Shown here: in pieces, positions 13,192-20,177 of the stretch | Position numbering within the stretch: position 1 is the first letter of the stretch | Layout: each line of letters starts with the position of its first letter | Assembly: GCF_011927725.1 (NCBI RefSeq) | Contig: NZ_JAATJC010000001.1 | Span: 2,549,001 to 2,613,000 of the forward strand | Direction: 5' to 3' | DNA from: Sphingomonas kaistensis | Lineage (GTDB): Bacteria; Pseudomonadota; Alphaproteobacteria; Sphingomonadales; Sphingomonadaceae | Length of the DNA: 64,000 nt | Notes under the pieces: model-generated | Database searches by the model: none | Seen by the model: the letters and a program-made list of their open reading frames with translations, nothing else | What the model was told of the DNA's origin: nothing | Program-made: the position numbers and the translations under genes

Positions 13192-14001
13192 TCACACAAC
13201 CCTTATGTTTCTGAAGGTAAGATTAAAACGAGAACCTTTGACGCCCTTGCGCTTCGGAACGCTGTGTACCCAGTTCTGCTGAGTCTCACCCTTCATCACT
13301 ACAAGACTGCCCGGCAACAAATCAAACGATAGCTGAGTCTTGGAGGCATTCTTAGGTTTAAATAGAAACTGGCGAGTTTCACCAAAACTAACAGATGCTA
13401 TGGTGGGACAAGTTCCGAGTTCCGGTTCATCATCCGCATGCCAATTAAGGCTGTCACTGCCATCCCTGTACCAATTTAGCAGTACACTATTGAAAGTTAC
13501 GTCGAGAGCAGCTTCTAGACGTGCTTTGAGATATAGTAGTCCGTCGTTCCACGGATTGGGGTCAGAGCGAATGCCCGAGTAGGCGTATGATGCTCCCTTA
13601 TCCCCGTACCACGCTGTTAAGCGTGGTAAGGGGTGCGTCTTCCCGAAGAACTTTATGTAGTCCTGCTTCCAGTTTACGTTTTCAAATTCTACTTCCTTTA
13701 GTTGGTCTGCAGGTACTTGCGCCCAGTCCACAACTTTCCATTGAAAATTCCTGCTTTCTTGTAGGTACTCAATCATCCTCTTACAAACTTTGTCGGAGAA
13801 AAAGTGCTCCGAGAACAGCAGCTCGCCACCCTCAAGAAGGATCCGCTCTCCCCCAATCTCTGGCGCGCTCTCGACTTTTACTCGAGCCTGAGGAGCGATA
13901 TCGATGCACCGCGAGAGGAGATTAGAGGGAGGAAACAGATCATCCACGATTGATCCCCAGAAATGCGTTCCAGCCAATGGCAGGGAACTTCCCTCCATCA
14001 C
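13192..14001 (-). CDS. AlkB-type 2-oxoglutarate/Fe(II) dioxygenase (nucleic-acid dealkylase)
   Basis: Up to 269 residues. The double-stranded beta-helix core has the iron ligands H188 and D190 (LNWHADDEPELG) and H246 (NWVHSVPK), with R258 and R264 (SRFNLTFRNI) for 2-oxoglutarate. The segment PRLTAWYGDKGASYAYSG resembles the nucleotide-recognition lid of ALKBH2/3-like enzymes. It should oxidatively remove methyl groups such as 1-methyladenine or 3-methylcytosine. The longest frame (GTG 14001, ATG 13998) overlaps the upstream methyltransferase by about 60 bases. GTG 13947, with GGGGA upstream and an 8-base overlap, is the alternative start and gives 251 residues. AT-rich; likely acquired with its partner. 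Confidence 0.88.
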   Translation of the reverse strand: MMEGSSLPLAGTHFWGSIVDDLFPPSNLLSRCIDIAPQARVKVESAPEIGGERILLEGGELLFSEHFFSDKVCKRMIEYLQESRNFQWKVVDWAQVPADQLKEVEFENVNWKQDYIKFFGKTHPLPRLTAWYGDKGASYAYSGIRSDPNPWNDGLLYLKARLEAALDVTFNSVLLNWYRDGSDSLNWHADDEPELGTCPTIASVSFGETRQFLFKPKNASKTQLSFDLLPGSLVVMKGETQQNWVHSVPKRKGVKGSRFNLTFRNIRVV

Positions 14002-14749
14002 CGCACGTGAATTCTCTTATATCGGATTCTTTGACGTCGATCCACGAGCGATACTTGGCTTTATCGAGCTCATCCTTGATACCTCGTAGCCGCCCGGCGC
14101 CTCCAGCGAACTCCCGATTATGGCTCACTGCGAGTACAATATGCTCACCCTCCGTCAGCAAAGCACTGAAGAGAGCACCAAGCTCAAACCCAGTTATGTC
14201 TAAAATATTTGAGAAGAGATGCAGTGTCTTGCTATCCGAAGCTTCGAAATCACTTTTCTCAAGATCACCGAGCTTTTTACTCAGGCAGGTAATCTCGGCC
14301 TTACTAAAAAGGTTCTGATAGACAGCTTCAGCTCGAATAAGTGCTTCGGGAGAGGGCTCAACCAGTAACACTTCCTTAACGCTCTTACGGAATTCGCTGC
14401 CAAATTTATCCGAAAGCAGAATGCCAGCTAAGCCCTGTCCGCAACCATAATCGACTACGCGTAGCGGCTCAGGCTTGAACGTTAAGTTGGCAGTAAACTC
14501 CTGCCACTGGGAGCAAACCATCTTTCCATAAGTATATAGATACTGATCCAGCTGATCTACATCAGACAAGATAGCCTTTCCCCAGTCAAGACTTTCCTTG
14601 ATGTCGTGATCCCTCTTAAAGGCTCCTCGCATCCACGTGAAAGATATTGGAGTGCTTTGTCCAGCGATGACTTTGATGGCTGGATCAGCACTGCGCAGGA
14701 CCTTAATCCGATCAGCACTCAAATCTAAATACTTGGAAGCCACAAGCAT
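13940..14749 (-). CDS. Uncharacterised class I SAM-dependent methyltransferase
   Basis: 269 residues. Motif I is VVDYGCGQGLAGILL (98-112), and the acidic end of strand 2 is VLLVEPSPEAL (127-137). Motif IV/post-IV is less clear (LHLFSNILDITGFE), and no DNA-methylase DPPY/NPPY motif is seen. The N-terminal 95 residues are helical and contain LDQYLYTYGKMVCSQWQEF. I do not recognise the subfamily, and the substrate (protein, RNA, nucleotide or small molecule) is open. It is the first gene of a two-gene unit with the AlkB gene, which it overlaps, so the two are almost certainly cotranscribed and may act in one process. AT-rich, unlike the host genes. Confidence 0.75.
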   Translation of the reverse strand: MLVASKYLDLSADRIKVLRSADPAIKVIAGQSTPISFTWMRGAFKRDHDIKESLDWGKAILSDVDQLDQYLYTYGKMVCSQWQEFTANLTFKPEPLRVVDYGCGQGLAGILLSDKFGSEFRKSVKEVLLVEPSPEALIRAEAVYQNLFSKAEITCLSKKLGDLEKSDFEASDSKTLHLFSNILDITGFELGALFSALLTEGEHIVLAVSHNREFAGGAGRLRGIKDELDKAKYRSWIDVKESDIREFTCGDGGKFPAIGWNAFLGINRG

Positions 14750-14910
14750 CTCACTTCACTGAAATTCGACACGGCACAACTCATCAAAGCACTTTTCGCG
14801 TTATTTGGAAATCCGAGCTTAAGGTGCACGCTCAGCGAGCGCTAGCATAAGCTTCAGTTGTATGGCGACTTCCAAGCCATTCCACTTGCCAAGCCAATTC
14901 TGAGTTACGT

Positions 14911-15654
14911 TCAACTCCCAGAATTTTCTCTCTGCCGCACCCCAAACGTCTGCTGCACCCCGGCCCCAGCCATCACCCGCGCCACCACCTGCGCCAGTTC
15001 CGCCGGCCCGTCGCCCGCGAACACCTCGCCATAGCCGACGCCTGCCCGCCGCAGCGCTTCCTTCTTGACCGCGTCGCGGGCGGCCGCCGCGCCCTGGTGG
15101 TGCCCCTGCCCCTGATATTCGATCGCCAGCCGCGGGCGCTGGTCGGCGTCGACCAGCAGGAAGTCGACGCGCTTGGCATTGATCGTGTTGAACGCCTCGA
15201 CCGTGCCGCCGTCCAGCACCTCGCCCAGGCTCACCTGCGTCCACACCCGCCAGCCGGGCTCCAGCCGCGCGACGATCGGCTCCAGCGCCGCCAGCACCTT
15301 CTCCTCGCCCTTGTTGAGCAGGCGCTTGGGCTTGAACTCCGACGCCATGACGATCCGCAATTGCTCGGCGGCGTCGTTGACGTTGGCGCGGATCGGCGGC
15401 GCCGGCTCGGCGGACCCGCCGACCTGACCCGGCCACGGCCCGCGCCATCCCGGCGGCGCGCCCTTGCGCGGGCGCTGGTTCCACTCGCCCTTGTGCCGCC
15501 ACTTGCCGCGACCCCGGGGCTTGTTCGTCCCGAACATCTGACTGAGCGCGGCAAAGGCCGCCACACTGACGAAGACAAAGACTGTCAGCGGAACAAGGTG
15601 CGGTAGGGCTTGGCCTGCGGCCGTCACCAGCATCTCCATGTAGGGATTGCTCAT
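14911..15654 (-). CDS. DUF2726 (PD-(D/E)XK-like) membrane-anchored protein, 3' end altered
   Basis: 247 residues from ATG 15654, chosen for the AGGAGGAGG just upstream. One N-terminal membrane helix (about 16-36) is followed by an Arg/Gly/Trp-rich linker. The DUF2726 domain (about 105-225) contains VWTQVSLGEVLDG, AKRVDFLLVD, LAIEYQGQGHH and AVKKEALRRAGVGYGEVF. That pattern matches the restriction-endonuclease-like fold (Asp, Glu, Lys). The substrate is unknown. The last about 15 codons (QQTFGVRQRENSGS) lie in AT-rich DNA of the adjacent island, so the native C-terminus was probably replaced when the island inserted. Confidence 0.75.
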   Translation of the reverse strand: MSNPYMEMLVTAAGQALPHLVPLTVFVFVSVAAFAALSQMFGTNKPRGRGKWRHKGEWNQRPRKGAPPGWRGPWPGQVGGSAEPAPPIRANVNDAAEQLRIVMASEFKPKRLLNKGEEKVLAALEPIVARLEPGWRVWTQVSLGEVLDGGTVEAFNTINAKRVDFLLVDADQRPRLAIEYQGQGHHQGAAAARDAVKKEALRRAGVGYGEVFAGDGPAELAQVVARVMAGAGVQQTFGVRQRENSGS

Positions 15655-15811
15655 GCCCTCCTCCTGCCACGACAAAGTTATTTAGAAGTTGATCCAGAGC
15701 GAGAAAAACGCCCCGTCACGGACTGAATCCATGTAAATTACTCGCGACGACTCCGCCGCATACCCCGGCGCTTCGCCCTGTCCCCTCGCGCAGCAGGAAG
15801 GTACCGGCCCC

Positions 15812-16661
15812 ATGTCCAACACCATCCTCCTCATCCACGGTGCCTGGCTTAACTCGCGCAGCTGGGAGGCGGTGAAGGCGCGGTATGAGGGGCGCGGCTT
15901 CACCGTGGTCGCGCCCGACTGGCCCTATGACGACCGCTCGCCCGAGGAACTGCGCGACATCCCCGACGACAAGCTCGCCACCCTCGGCATCGCCGAAATC
16001 CTCGACCATTATGCCCGGATCATCGGCGACTGCCCGCAGGAGCCCATCCTGATCGGCCATTCGGCCGGCGGGGTGTTCGTCCAGCACCTGCTCGACCGCG
16101 GCCTCGGCGTCGCCGGCGTCGCGATCGATCCCGCGCCGACCCCCGGCGTCGGGCTCGGCCCGCACGCCATCGTCTCGGCCCTGCCCGTCTTCTTCGACTG
16201 GGGCAGCTGGAAAAAGGCCGAGACCATGTCGCGCCACTTCTTCCGCACCCGCTTCGCCCAGCTCATCCCCGAAGGCGAGGCCGACGCCCTCTACGACCGC
16301 TACATCGTCCCCACGCCCGGCAAGGTCTATTGGGACGGGATCGTCCACAAGACCCCGATCGACTGGACCAACCCCCAACCGCGCCCCGTTGCTGCTGATC
16401 GGCGGCGAGCTCGACCTCATCGCCGATGCCAGCATGACCCAGGCGATCTACGAAAAGCAGCGTCAGGCGCCCTCGCTGACCGAACTCAAGGTCTTTCCCG
16501 GCCGGACCCACTGGACCCTGCTCGATCCCGGCTGGGAAGAGGTCGCCGACTACGCGCTCGACTGGGCGGTCCGCCATGCCCGCCCGGCCCGCGCCACCGC
16601 CGCGCCCGGGTTGTCCGGTTCGGCGGCGGGCCACAACGACTCAAACCCTTCCCCTATGTGA
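15812..16661 (+). pseudogene. Alpha/beta hydrolase, disrupted by a +1 frameshift in a C tract
   Basis: The first frame reads MSNTILLIHGAWLNSRSWEA through the nucleophile elbow GHSAGG (S84) to KTPIDWTNP, then turns to Arg/Pro-rich nonsense. The +1 frame continues the protein from about 16375: APLLLIGGELDLIADASMTQ, then GRTHWTLLDPGWEEVADYAL, giving the missing Asp and His of the triad. The switch falls at a run of five C at 16372-16376; one C fewer would restore a single frame of about 282 residues. Either the gene is a recent pseudogene or this is a homopolymer sequencing error. It would be a small soluble hydrolase of the YdeN/RBBP9-like group. Confidence 0.8.
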
Positions 16662-16682
16662 CCTTCGGGACCTTTGTGACCC
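16651..16682 (-). repeat. Short GGTCAC tandem repeat, copy 1
   Basis: On the minus strand three imperfect 9-base units of the form NAAGGTCAC occur in a row, followed by ATAGGGG. A second copy, with the same order and the same AT-GGGG tail, lies at 40305-40338 on the plus strand. Both sit in intergenic DNA right after gene ends. Confidence 0.6.
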
Positions 16683-16809
16683 TGGCGGTGCATCGATTTG
16701 GCACCGCGATCCGCCGTTATCTCCCATTCATGCGACTGATTGGCCCTTCCGCTTGTTGACTGCCTGAACTCCCCCGGCGTTCTCCGGGTCGAGACCAAGG
16801 AACAGTCCC

Positions 16810-17367
16810 ATGCGATCCATCGCACTCCTCGCCGCCGCGCTTGGCGCGGTCGCCACCACCGCCGGTGCCCAGCCCTATCCGGGCCAGACCCCGCAGCCCT
16901 ACCCCGGCCAGCCCGGCTACGGTTATCCCCAGCAGGGCTATCCGCAGGGCGCCTACCCCCAGCAGCAGGGCGGCCTTGGCGGGATCATCGGCCAGCTGCT
17001 CGGCGGCCGTAACTATGGCGCCACCGACCAGCAGCTCATCGGCCAGTGCGCCGCCGCCGCCCAGAACGACGTCCTGCGCCGCAACCAGGCCGCCTACGGC
17101 CAGAACCGCTACGGCCAGCAGCAGCAGGCCTACGCCGGCCAGCCCCGCGTCACCGCCATCACCGCCGTCGAGCGCCGCAACCGCACCAACCTGCGCGTGA
17201 CGGGCCTGATCGACAGCGGCATGACCGGCTACGCCCAGCCGCCCTACGGCAACGCCTACGGCTACAACCGCAACCAGGCCTACGCCAAGCAGGGCGACAT
17301 GCGCTTCGTCTGCACCGTCGACACCGCCGGCCGGGTCACAAACCTCCGCCTCACCCGCAACCGCTAA
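16810..17367 (+). CDS. Secreted Pro/Gln/Tyr-rich hypothetical protein
   Basis: 185 residues with a clear signal peptide (MRSIALLAAALGAVATTAGAQ) cleaved near residue 20. Residues 20-60 are low-complexity PYPGQ/YPQQG repeats. The remaining part holds two cysteines (GQCAAAAQND and RFVCTVDTAGRV) and ends in VTNLRLTRNR. Its last strand resembles the repeated C-terminal motif of small periplasmic sphingomonad proteins. I recognise no named family. It stands alone between the broken hydrolase gene and rppH. Confidence 0.65.
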   Translation: MRSIALLAAALGAVATTAGAQPYPGQTPQPYPGQPGYGYPQQGYPQGAYPQQQGGLGGIIGQLLGGRNYGATDQQLIGQCAAAAQNDVLRRNQAAYGQNRYGQQQQAYAGQPRVTAITAVERRNRTNLRVTGLIDSGMTGYAQPPYGNAYGYNRNQAYAKQGDMRFVCTVDTAGRVTNLRLTRNR

Positions 17368-17465
17368 GCCCCGGGGCGCGCGGGCCCCGGCTCGCGCGCC
17401 CACCGTTCCAGTCTCAACCGTAGCAACGGATTGCGTCGATCCGCCGCCCCGCGCATTGATCCGGA

Positions 17466-17951
17466 ATGACCGAAACCAATGCTTATCGCCGCGGAGTCGG
17501 CGTCATGCTCCTCAACGCCGAGCGCAACGTGTGGGTCGGGCGGCGGATCGACCGGACCGACGAGGCCTGGCAGATGCCGCAGGGCGGGATCGACCCGGGG
17601 GAGGAGCCCTGGGCCACCGCCCTTCGCGAGCTGGAGGAGGAAACCGGCATTCCGCCGCATCTGGTCGAGCGGATCGCCGACCATCCCGAACGTCTGCGCT
17701 ACGACCTCCCCGCCGACCTTGCACCCAGGCTGTGGGGCGGCAAGTGGAAGGGTCAGGAGCAGGACTGGTTCCTGTGCCGCTTCCTCGGCCGGGAGAGCGA
17801 TATCGACATCGCCACCACGCATCCCGAATTCGATGCCTGGAAGTGGGTTGAGCCGTCGGCGCTTCCCGACCTCATCGTGCCCTTCAAGCGCGACCTGTAT
17901 CGCTGCCTGGTCGAGCAGTTCCGCGAGCACATCGACCTGCCGCTGCCTTAG
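17466..17951 (+). CDS. rppH: RNA pyrophosphohydrolase
   Basis: 161 residues, the usual length of alphaproteobacterial RppH/NudH. It converts the 5' triphosphate of mRNA to monophosphate, which starts RNase E-dependent decay; related enzymes cleave dinucleoside polyphosphates. The Nudix box at 40-62 is complete (GGIDPGEEPWATALREL...EETGI). RRGVGVMLLN and WQMPQGG before it, and the KWKGQEQDWFLCRF segment after it, are characteristic of RppH. A hairpin terminator follows at 18007. Confidence 0.94.
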   Translation: MTETNAYRRGVGVMLLNAERNVWVGRRIDRTDEAWQMPQGGIDPGEEPWATALRELEEETGIPPHLVERIADHPERLRYDLPADLAPRLWGGKWKGQEQDWFLCRFLGRESDIDIATTHPEFDAWKWVEPSALPDLIVPFKRDLYRCLVEQFREHIDLPLP

Positions 17952-18006
17952 CCCACGCCAGAACCAGCGGCCTTCGCCACACCGCGATCCGAAGCCCGCG
18001 AGAAGC

Positions 18007-18035
18007 GGGGAGCGGCAACGCCACTCCCCTTTCCT
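18007..18035 (+). terminator. Probable rho-independent terminator of rppH
   Basis: GGGGAGCGGC and GCCACTCCCC pair around an AAC loop with one mismatch (18007-18029), followed by TTTCCT. The minus-strand gene ends at 18037, so the hairpin may serve both directions. Confidence 0.6.
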
Positions 18036-18036
18036 G

Positions 18037-18360
18037 TCACGCCGGCTGCTTGGCGCCCATCGCCTCGGCGAGCTTGCGGACCTTTTCCGCGACCTTGGGA
18101 TCCTCGGCGCGATCGGCGGCCTTGGCGGTGTCCTCGCCGATCTTCTCAAGCAGGGGCTTGATCTTGTCGAGGTCGGGCTCGTCCGCGCCGAGCAGCTTTT
18201 CGAGCCGCTCCAGCTCGGCGGCAAGGCCCTTCGAACCGGTGAAATCGGCCTTGCGCAAAGCCTCGGCCCATTCGCCGGCCAGCTTGGCGCCCTGCTTCGG
18301 GGTGGTCTTCTCGATGCCCTTGTCAAAGGCGTTCTCGGTGGCGGTAAAGCGCTGCGGCAT
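18037..18360 (-). CDS. Small helical hypothetical protein
   Basis: About 107 residues. Three ATG codons in a row (18366, 18363, 18360) follow AGGAG at 18372-18368; the third gives the best spacing. The protein is charged and almost wholly helical: FTATENAFDKGIEKTTPKQG, then LAAELERLEKLLGADEPDLD, then DPKVAEKVRKLAEAMGAKQPA, possibly forming coiled-coil or helical-hairpin structure. There is no signal peptide and no cysteine. No family is recognised. It is convergent with rppH. Confidence 0.6.
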   Translation of the reverse strand: MPQRFTATENAFDKGIEKTTPKQGAKLAGEWAEALRKADFTGSKGLAAELERLEKLLGADEPDLDKIKPLLEKIGEDTAKAADRAEDPKVAEKVRKLAEAMGAKQPA

Positions 18361-18483
18361 CATCATACTCCTGTCGACTGGGCGGCGGCTCAGGGTCGCC
18401 ACATGGTCAACGAAGCGTCTGCATGAAAGCCGCTACGGGCCATCGGGCAGGAGGCGTGTTAGGAACCTCCTGCCCTGCCAGGG

Positions 18484-19008
18484 TCAACCGGCCGGGCTAA
18501 GTACCGCGCAGGCGATGCGATCGCCGCTGTTGCCGGAAGGATCGGTGACATTGTCATCCTCGCCGGCGTGGATGACCAGCGCAGATCCGTCGGCATCGCG
18601 CAGCGCGGCCAGGCTTGCGCCGGTCAGCACCACCGTCTCGCGCAGCGTGCCGTTGGCCGCCACGGGGACGTTCGGAAGGTCCCCGGCGTGCGGGCCCTGG
18701 GGATTGGCCAGGCCATGCTTGCGTGAGGCTGGGTTCCAGTGCGAACCGGCCGTGGTGAAGCCCGGCGCATCGCAGCGCCCGACGGCGTGGACGTGAAGAC
18801 CCTTGCGGCCCACCGCGATCCCGTCGCCCTCGATCCGGAAACTGACCGCGCCCGGCGTCTCCCACATGCGGACGGTCCCGATCTGCGCGCCGCTGCCGCC
18901 GACAAGCGGTACCGCGACCGCGCCCGCGGGAGCATCGACAGGCGTTGCGCAGGCGGCGAGCGAGGCGGCTCCGGCAAGGATGAGGCAAAGGCTGGTCGGC
19001 GTGCGCAT
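18484..19008 (-). CDS. sodC: Cu/Zn superoxide dismutase, lipoprotein form
   Basis: 174 residues from ATG 19008, with AGGAG about 11 bases upstream. It detoxifies periplasmic superoxide. Residues 1-20 are a lipoprotein signal ending in the lipobox LAAC (C20). Metal ligands are all present: H72 and H74 (HVHAVGRC), H90 (GSHWNP), H98, H107 and D110 (HAGDLPN), and H147 (VIHAGEDD). The C79-C167 pair can form the family disulfide. The chain is compact with no extra domain. It follows the tonB-exb operon but lies beyond that operon's terminator, so it probably has its own promoter in 19009-19063. Confidence 0.93.
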   Translation of the reverse strand: MRTPTSLCLILAGAASLAACATPVDAPAGAVAVPLVGGSGAQIGTVRMWETPGAVSFRIEGDGIAVGRKGLHVHAVGRCDAPGFTTAGSHWNPASRKHGLANPQGPHAGDLPNVPVAANGTLRETVVLTGASLAALRDADGSALVIHAGEDDNVTDPSGNSGDRIACAVLSPAG

Positions 19009-19063
19009 GGGGTAGTGGCTCCTGGGTTTGGCGATCTCGATCACCACCCAACGCGCGACCACG

Positions 19064-19100
19064 AAAAAAGGGCGGCCCTCCCATGTAGGGAAGGCCGCCC
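19064..19100 (-). terminator. Strong rho-independent terminator of the tonB-exbBDD operon
   Basis: On the minus strand GGGCGGCCTTCCC pairs with GGGAGGGCCGCCC around a short loop and is followed by TTTTTT (19069-19064). It lies 43 bases after the last exbD stop. Confidence 0.93.
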
Positions 19101-19142
19101 AGGATCATTCGGGATGGTTCCCGAACCTCTTGGCCGTGGGCC

Positions 19143-19574
19143 TTAGAAGGCCTTTGCGTAAGCCTCATTGCCCACGAAGCCCATCTTGGACACGTTGGCC
19201 TGCTTGGTCACCACGAGCACCTGGTCGACCAGGTCGTAACGCGCGTCCGCTTCCGGCTGCAGGTGCAGTTCGGGGATCGGATTGAGCTGCTGCGTGATGT
19301 CGAGATACTGCCGCAGCTGGACCTGGTTCACGGGGGCACCATTCCAGAGGATGGCATTGCCCGCGGTCACCACGATCTTGTTCTTGACCGGGTCGATGAT
19401 CTCCTGCTGCGGGCTGTCGCCCTGCGGGAGATCGAGCTTCACGGCGTGCGTCTGCGGCGGGATGGTGATGATCAGCATGATGATCAGCACCAGCATGACG
19501 TCGATGAGCGGAGTGGTATTCATCTCCATCATCGGTTCGCCTTCGGAATTATTCGAAGTCGTCTGCATCGCCAT
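19143..19574 (-). CDS. exbD: ExbD/TolR-family biopolymer transporter (second copy)
   Basis: 143 residues from ATG 19574, with AGAAGGAA upstream. It is a subunit of the proton-driven ExbBD motor that energises TonB. The N-terminus is short and cytoplasmic (MAMQTTSNNSEGEPMMEMN), followed by the canonical TTPLIDVMLVLIIMLIIT helix, whose Asp is the proton-carrying residue. The periplasmic domain ends with DLVDQVLVVTKQANVSKMGF, the typical ExbD C-terminal helix-strand. It lacks the two periplasmic cysteines of the first ExbD. It is the last gene of the operon, 17 bases after its paralogue. Confidence 0.92.
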   Translation of the reverse strand: MAMQTTSNNSEGEPMMEMNTTPLIDVMLVLIIMLIITIPPQTHAVKLDLPQGDSPQQEIIDPVKNKIVVTAGNAILWNGAPVNQVQLRQYLDITQQLNPIPELHLQPEADARYDLVDQVLVVTKQANVSKMGFVGNEAYAKAF

Positions 19575-19591
19575 TGGGCGAATTCCTTCTC

Positions 19592-20080
19592 TTACAGCCG
19601 GGTGACGCCAGTGCCGGGGGGCGGTTCCGACACGAAGCCGACACGGGCAAAGCCGGCCCGCTGCATGGTGAAGATGGTCCCGCCGATGCACTTGTACGGC
19701 GTGCCCACGTCACCGCGGATATGAGCCTCCGGCATGGTATCGTCGGTCAGATTCTCGGCACCGCCGACCTTGGCGATGGCGTCTTCAAGCGACTTAACCG
19801 AACGGTCGAGCAGGGTCTGGCTGTCGATCGGGGTCATGCCCCAATAGACTTCGCAGGTGCCGCCAGGGCCACCACGAACCGTCAGTTCGACGTTCTCCGG
19901 CTTGGTTTCACGTGCTTCGTAGGCAGTCGCCGGAAGCGCGATGGGAACGGTTTCCACCACGACCGGAACCGCGATGAGGAAGATGATCAGGAGCACCAGC
20001 ATCACGTCCACGAGGGGCGTGGTGTTGATGTCGGACATCGGGACGTCTTCGCCGTCTTCCTTGCCGACACTCATTGCCAT
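19592..20080 (-). CDS. exbD: ExbD-family biopolymer transporter (first copy)
   Basis: 162 residues. It has the ExbD layout: cytoplasmic MAMSVGKEDGEDVPMSDIN, then the membrane helix with the proton-relay Asp in NTTPLVDVMLVLLIIFLI, then a periplasmic domain. That domain is longer than in the other copy and contains two cysteines (GGTCEVYWGM and TPYKCIGGTI), which could form a disulfide. The C-terminus GFARVGFVSEPPPGTGVTRL is typical of the sphingomonad/xanthomonad ExbD1 type. It is the third gene of tonB-exbB-exbD-exbD. Confidence 0.92.
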   Translation of the reverse strand: MAMSVGKEDGEDVPMSDINTTPLVDVMLVLLIIFLIAVPVVVETVPIALPATAYEARETKPENVELTVRGGPGGTCEVYWGMTPIDSQTLLDRSVKSLEDAIAKVGGAENLTDDTMPEAHIRGDVGTPYKCIGGTIFTMQRAGFARVGFVSEPPPGTGVTRL

Positions 20081-20177
20081 GGGATGATACTTCCCTTTTC
20101 AGTGTAACAGGTTGGCACGCTTACCGAAGGTGGAGGCCAGGCACTCGAGAGAATGCCCGGCCCCCATGAACCTTCGC

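Larger units (their letters stand above)
13131..14950. other. AT-rich genomic island between uvrA and the DUF2726 gene
   Basis: Base composition drops sharply right after the uvrA stop and rises again at about 14950, inside the 3' end of the DUF2726 gene. The interval holds two same-strand genes (methyltransferase, then AlkB) and about 160 bases of leader. Codon use is AT-rich and unlike both neighbours. No transposase, integrase, tRNA or clear terminal repeat is visible, so the mechanism of entry is unknown. Confidence 0.8.

Noticed and set aside
14750..14910. SOS box upstream of the methyltransferase-AlkB unit
   Set aside because: I found no GTTC-N7-GTTC or its complement in the leader, so SOS control is not supported despite the AlkB product.
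13131..14950. Restriction-modification system in the AT-rich island
   Set aside because: The methyltransferase lacks a DNA-methylase catalytic motif and no restriction nuclease gene is present. The neighbouring DUF2726 protein belongs to the host side of the junction.
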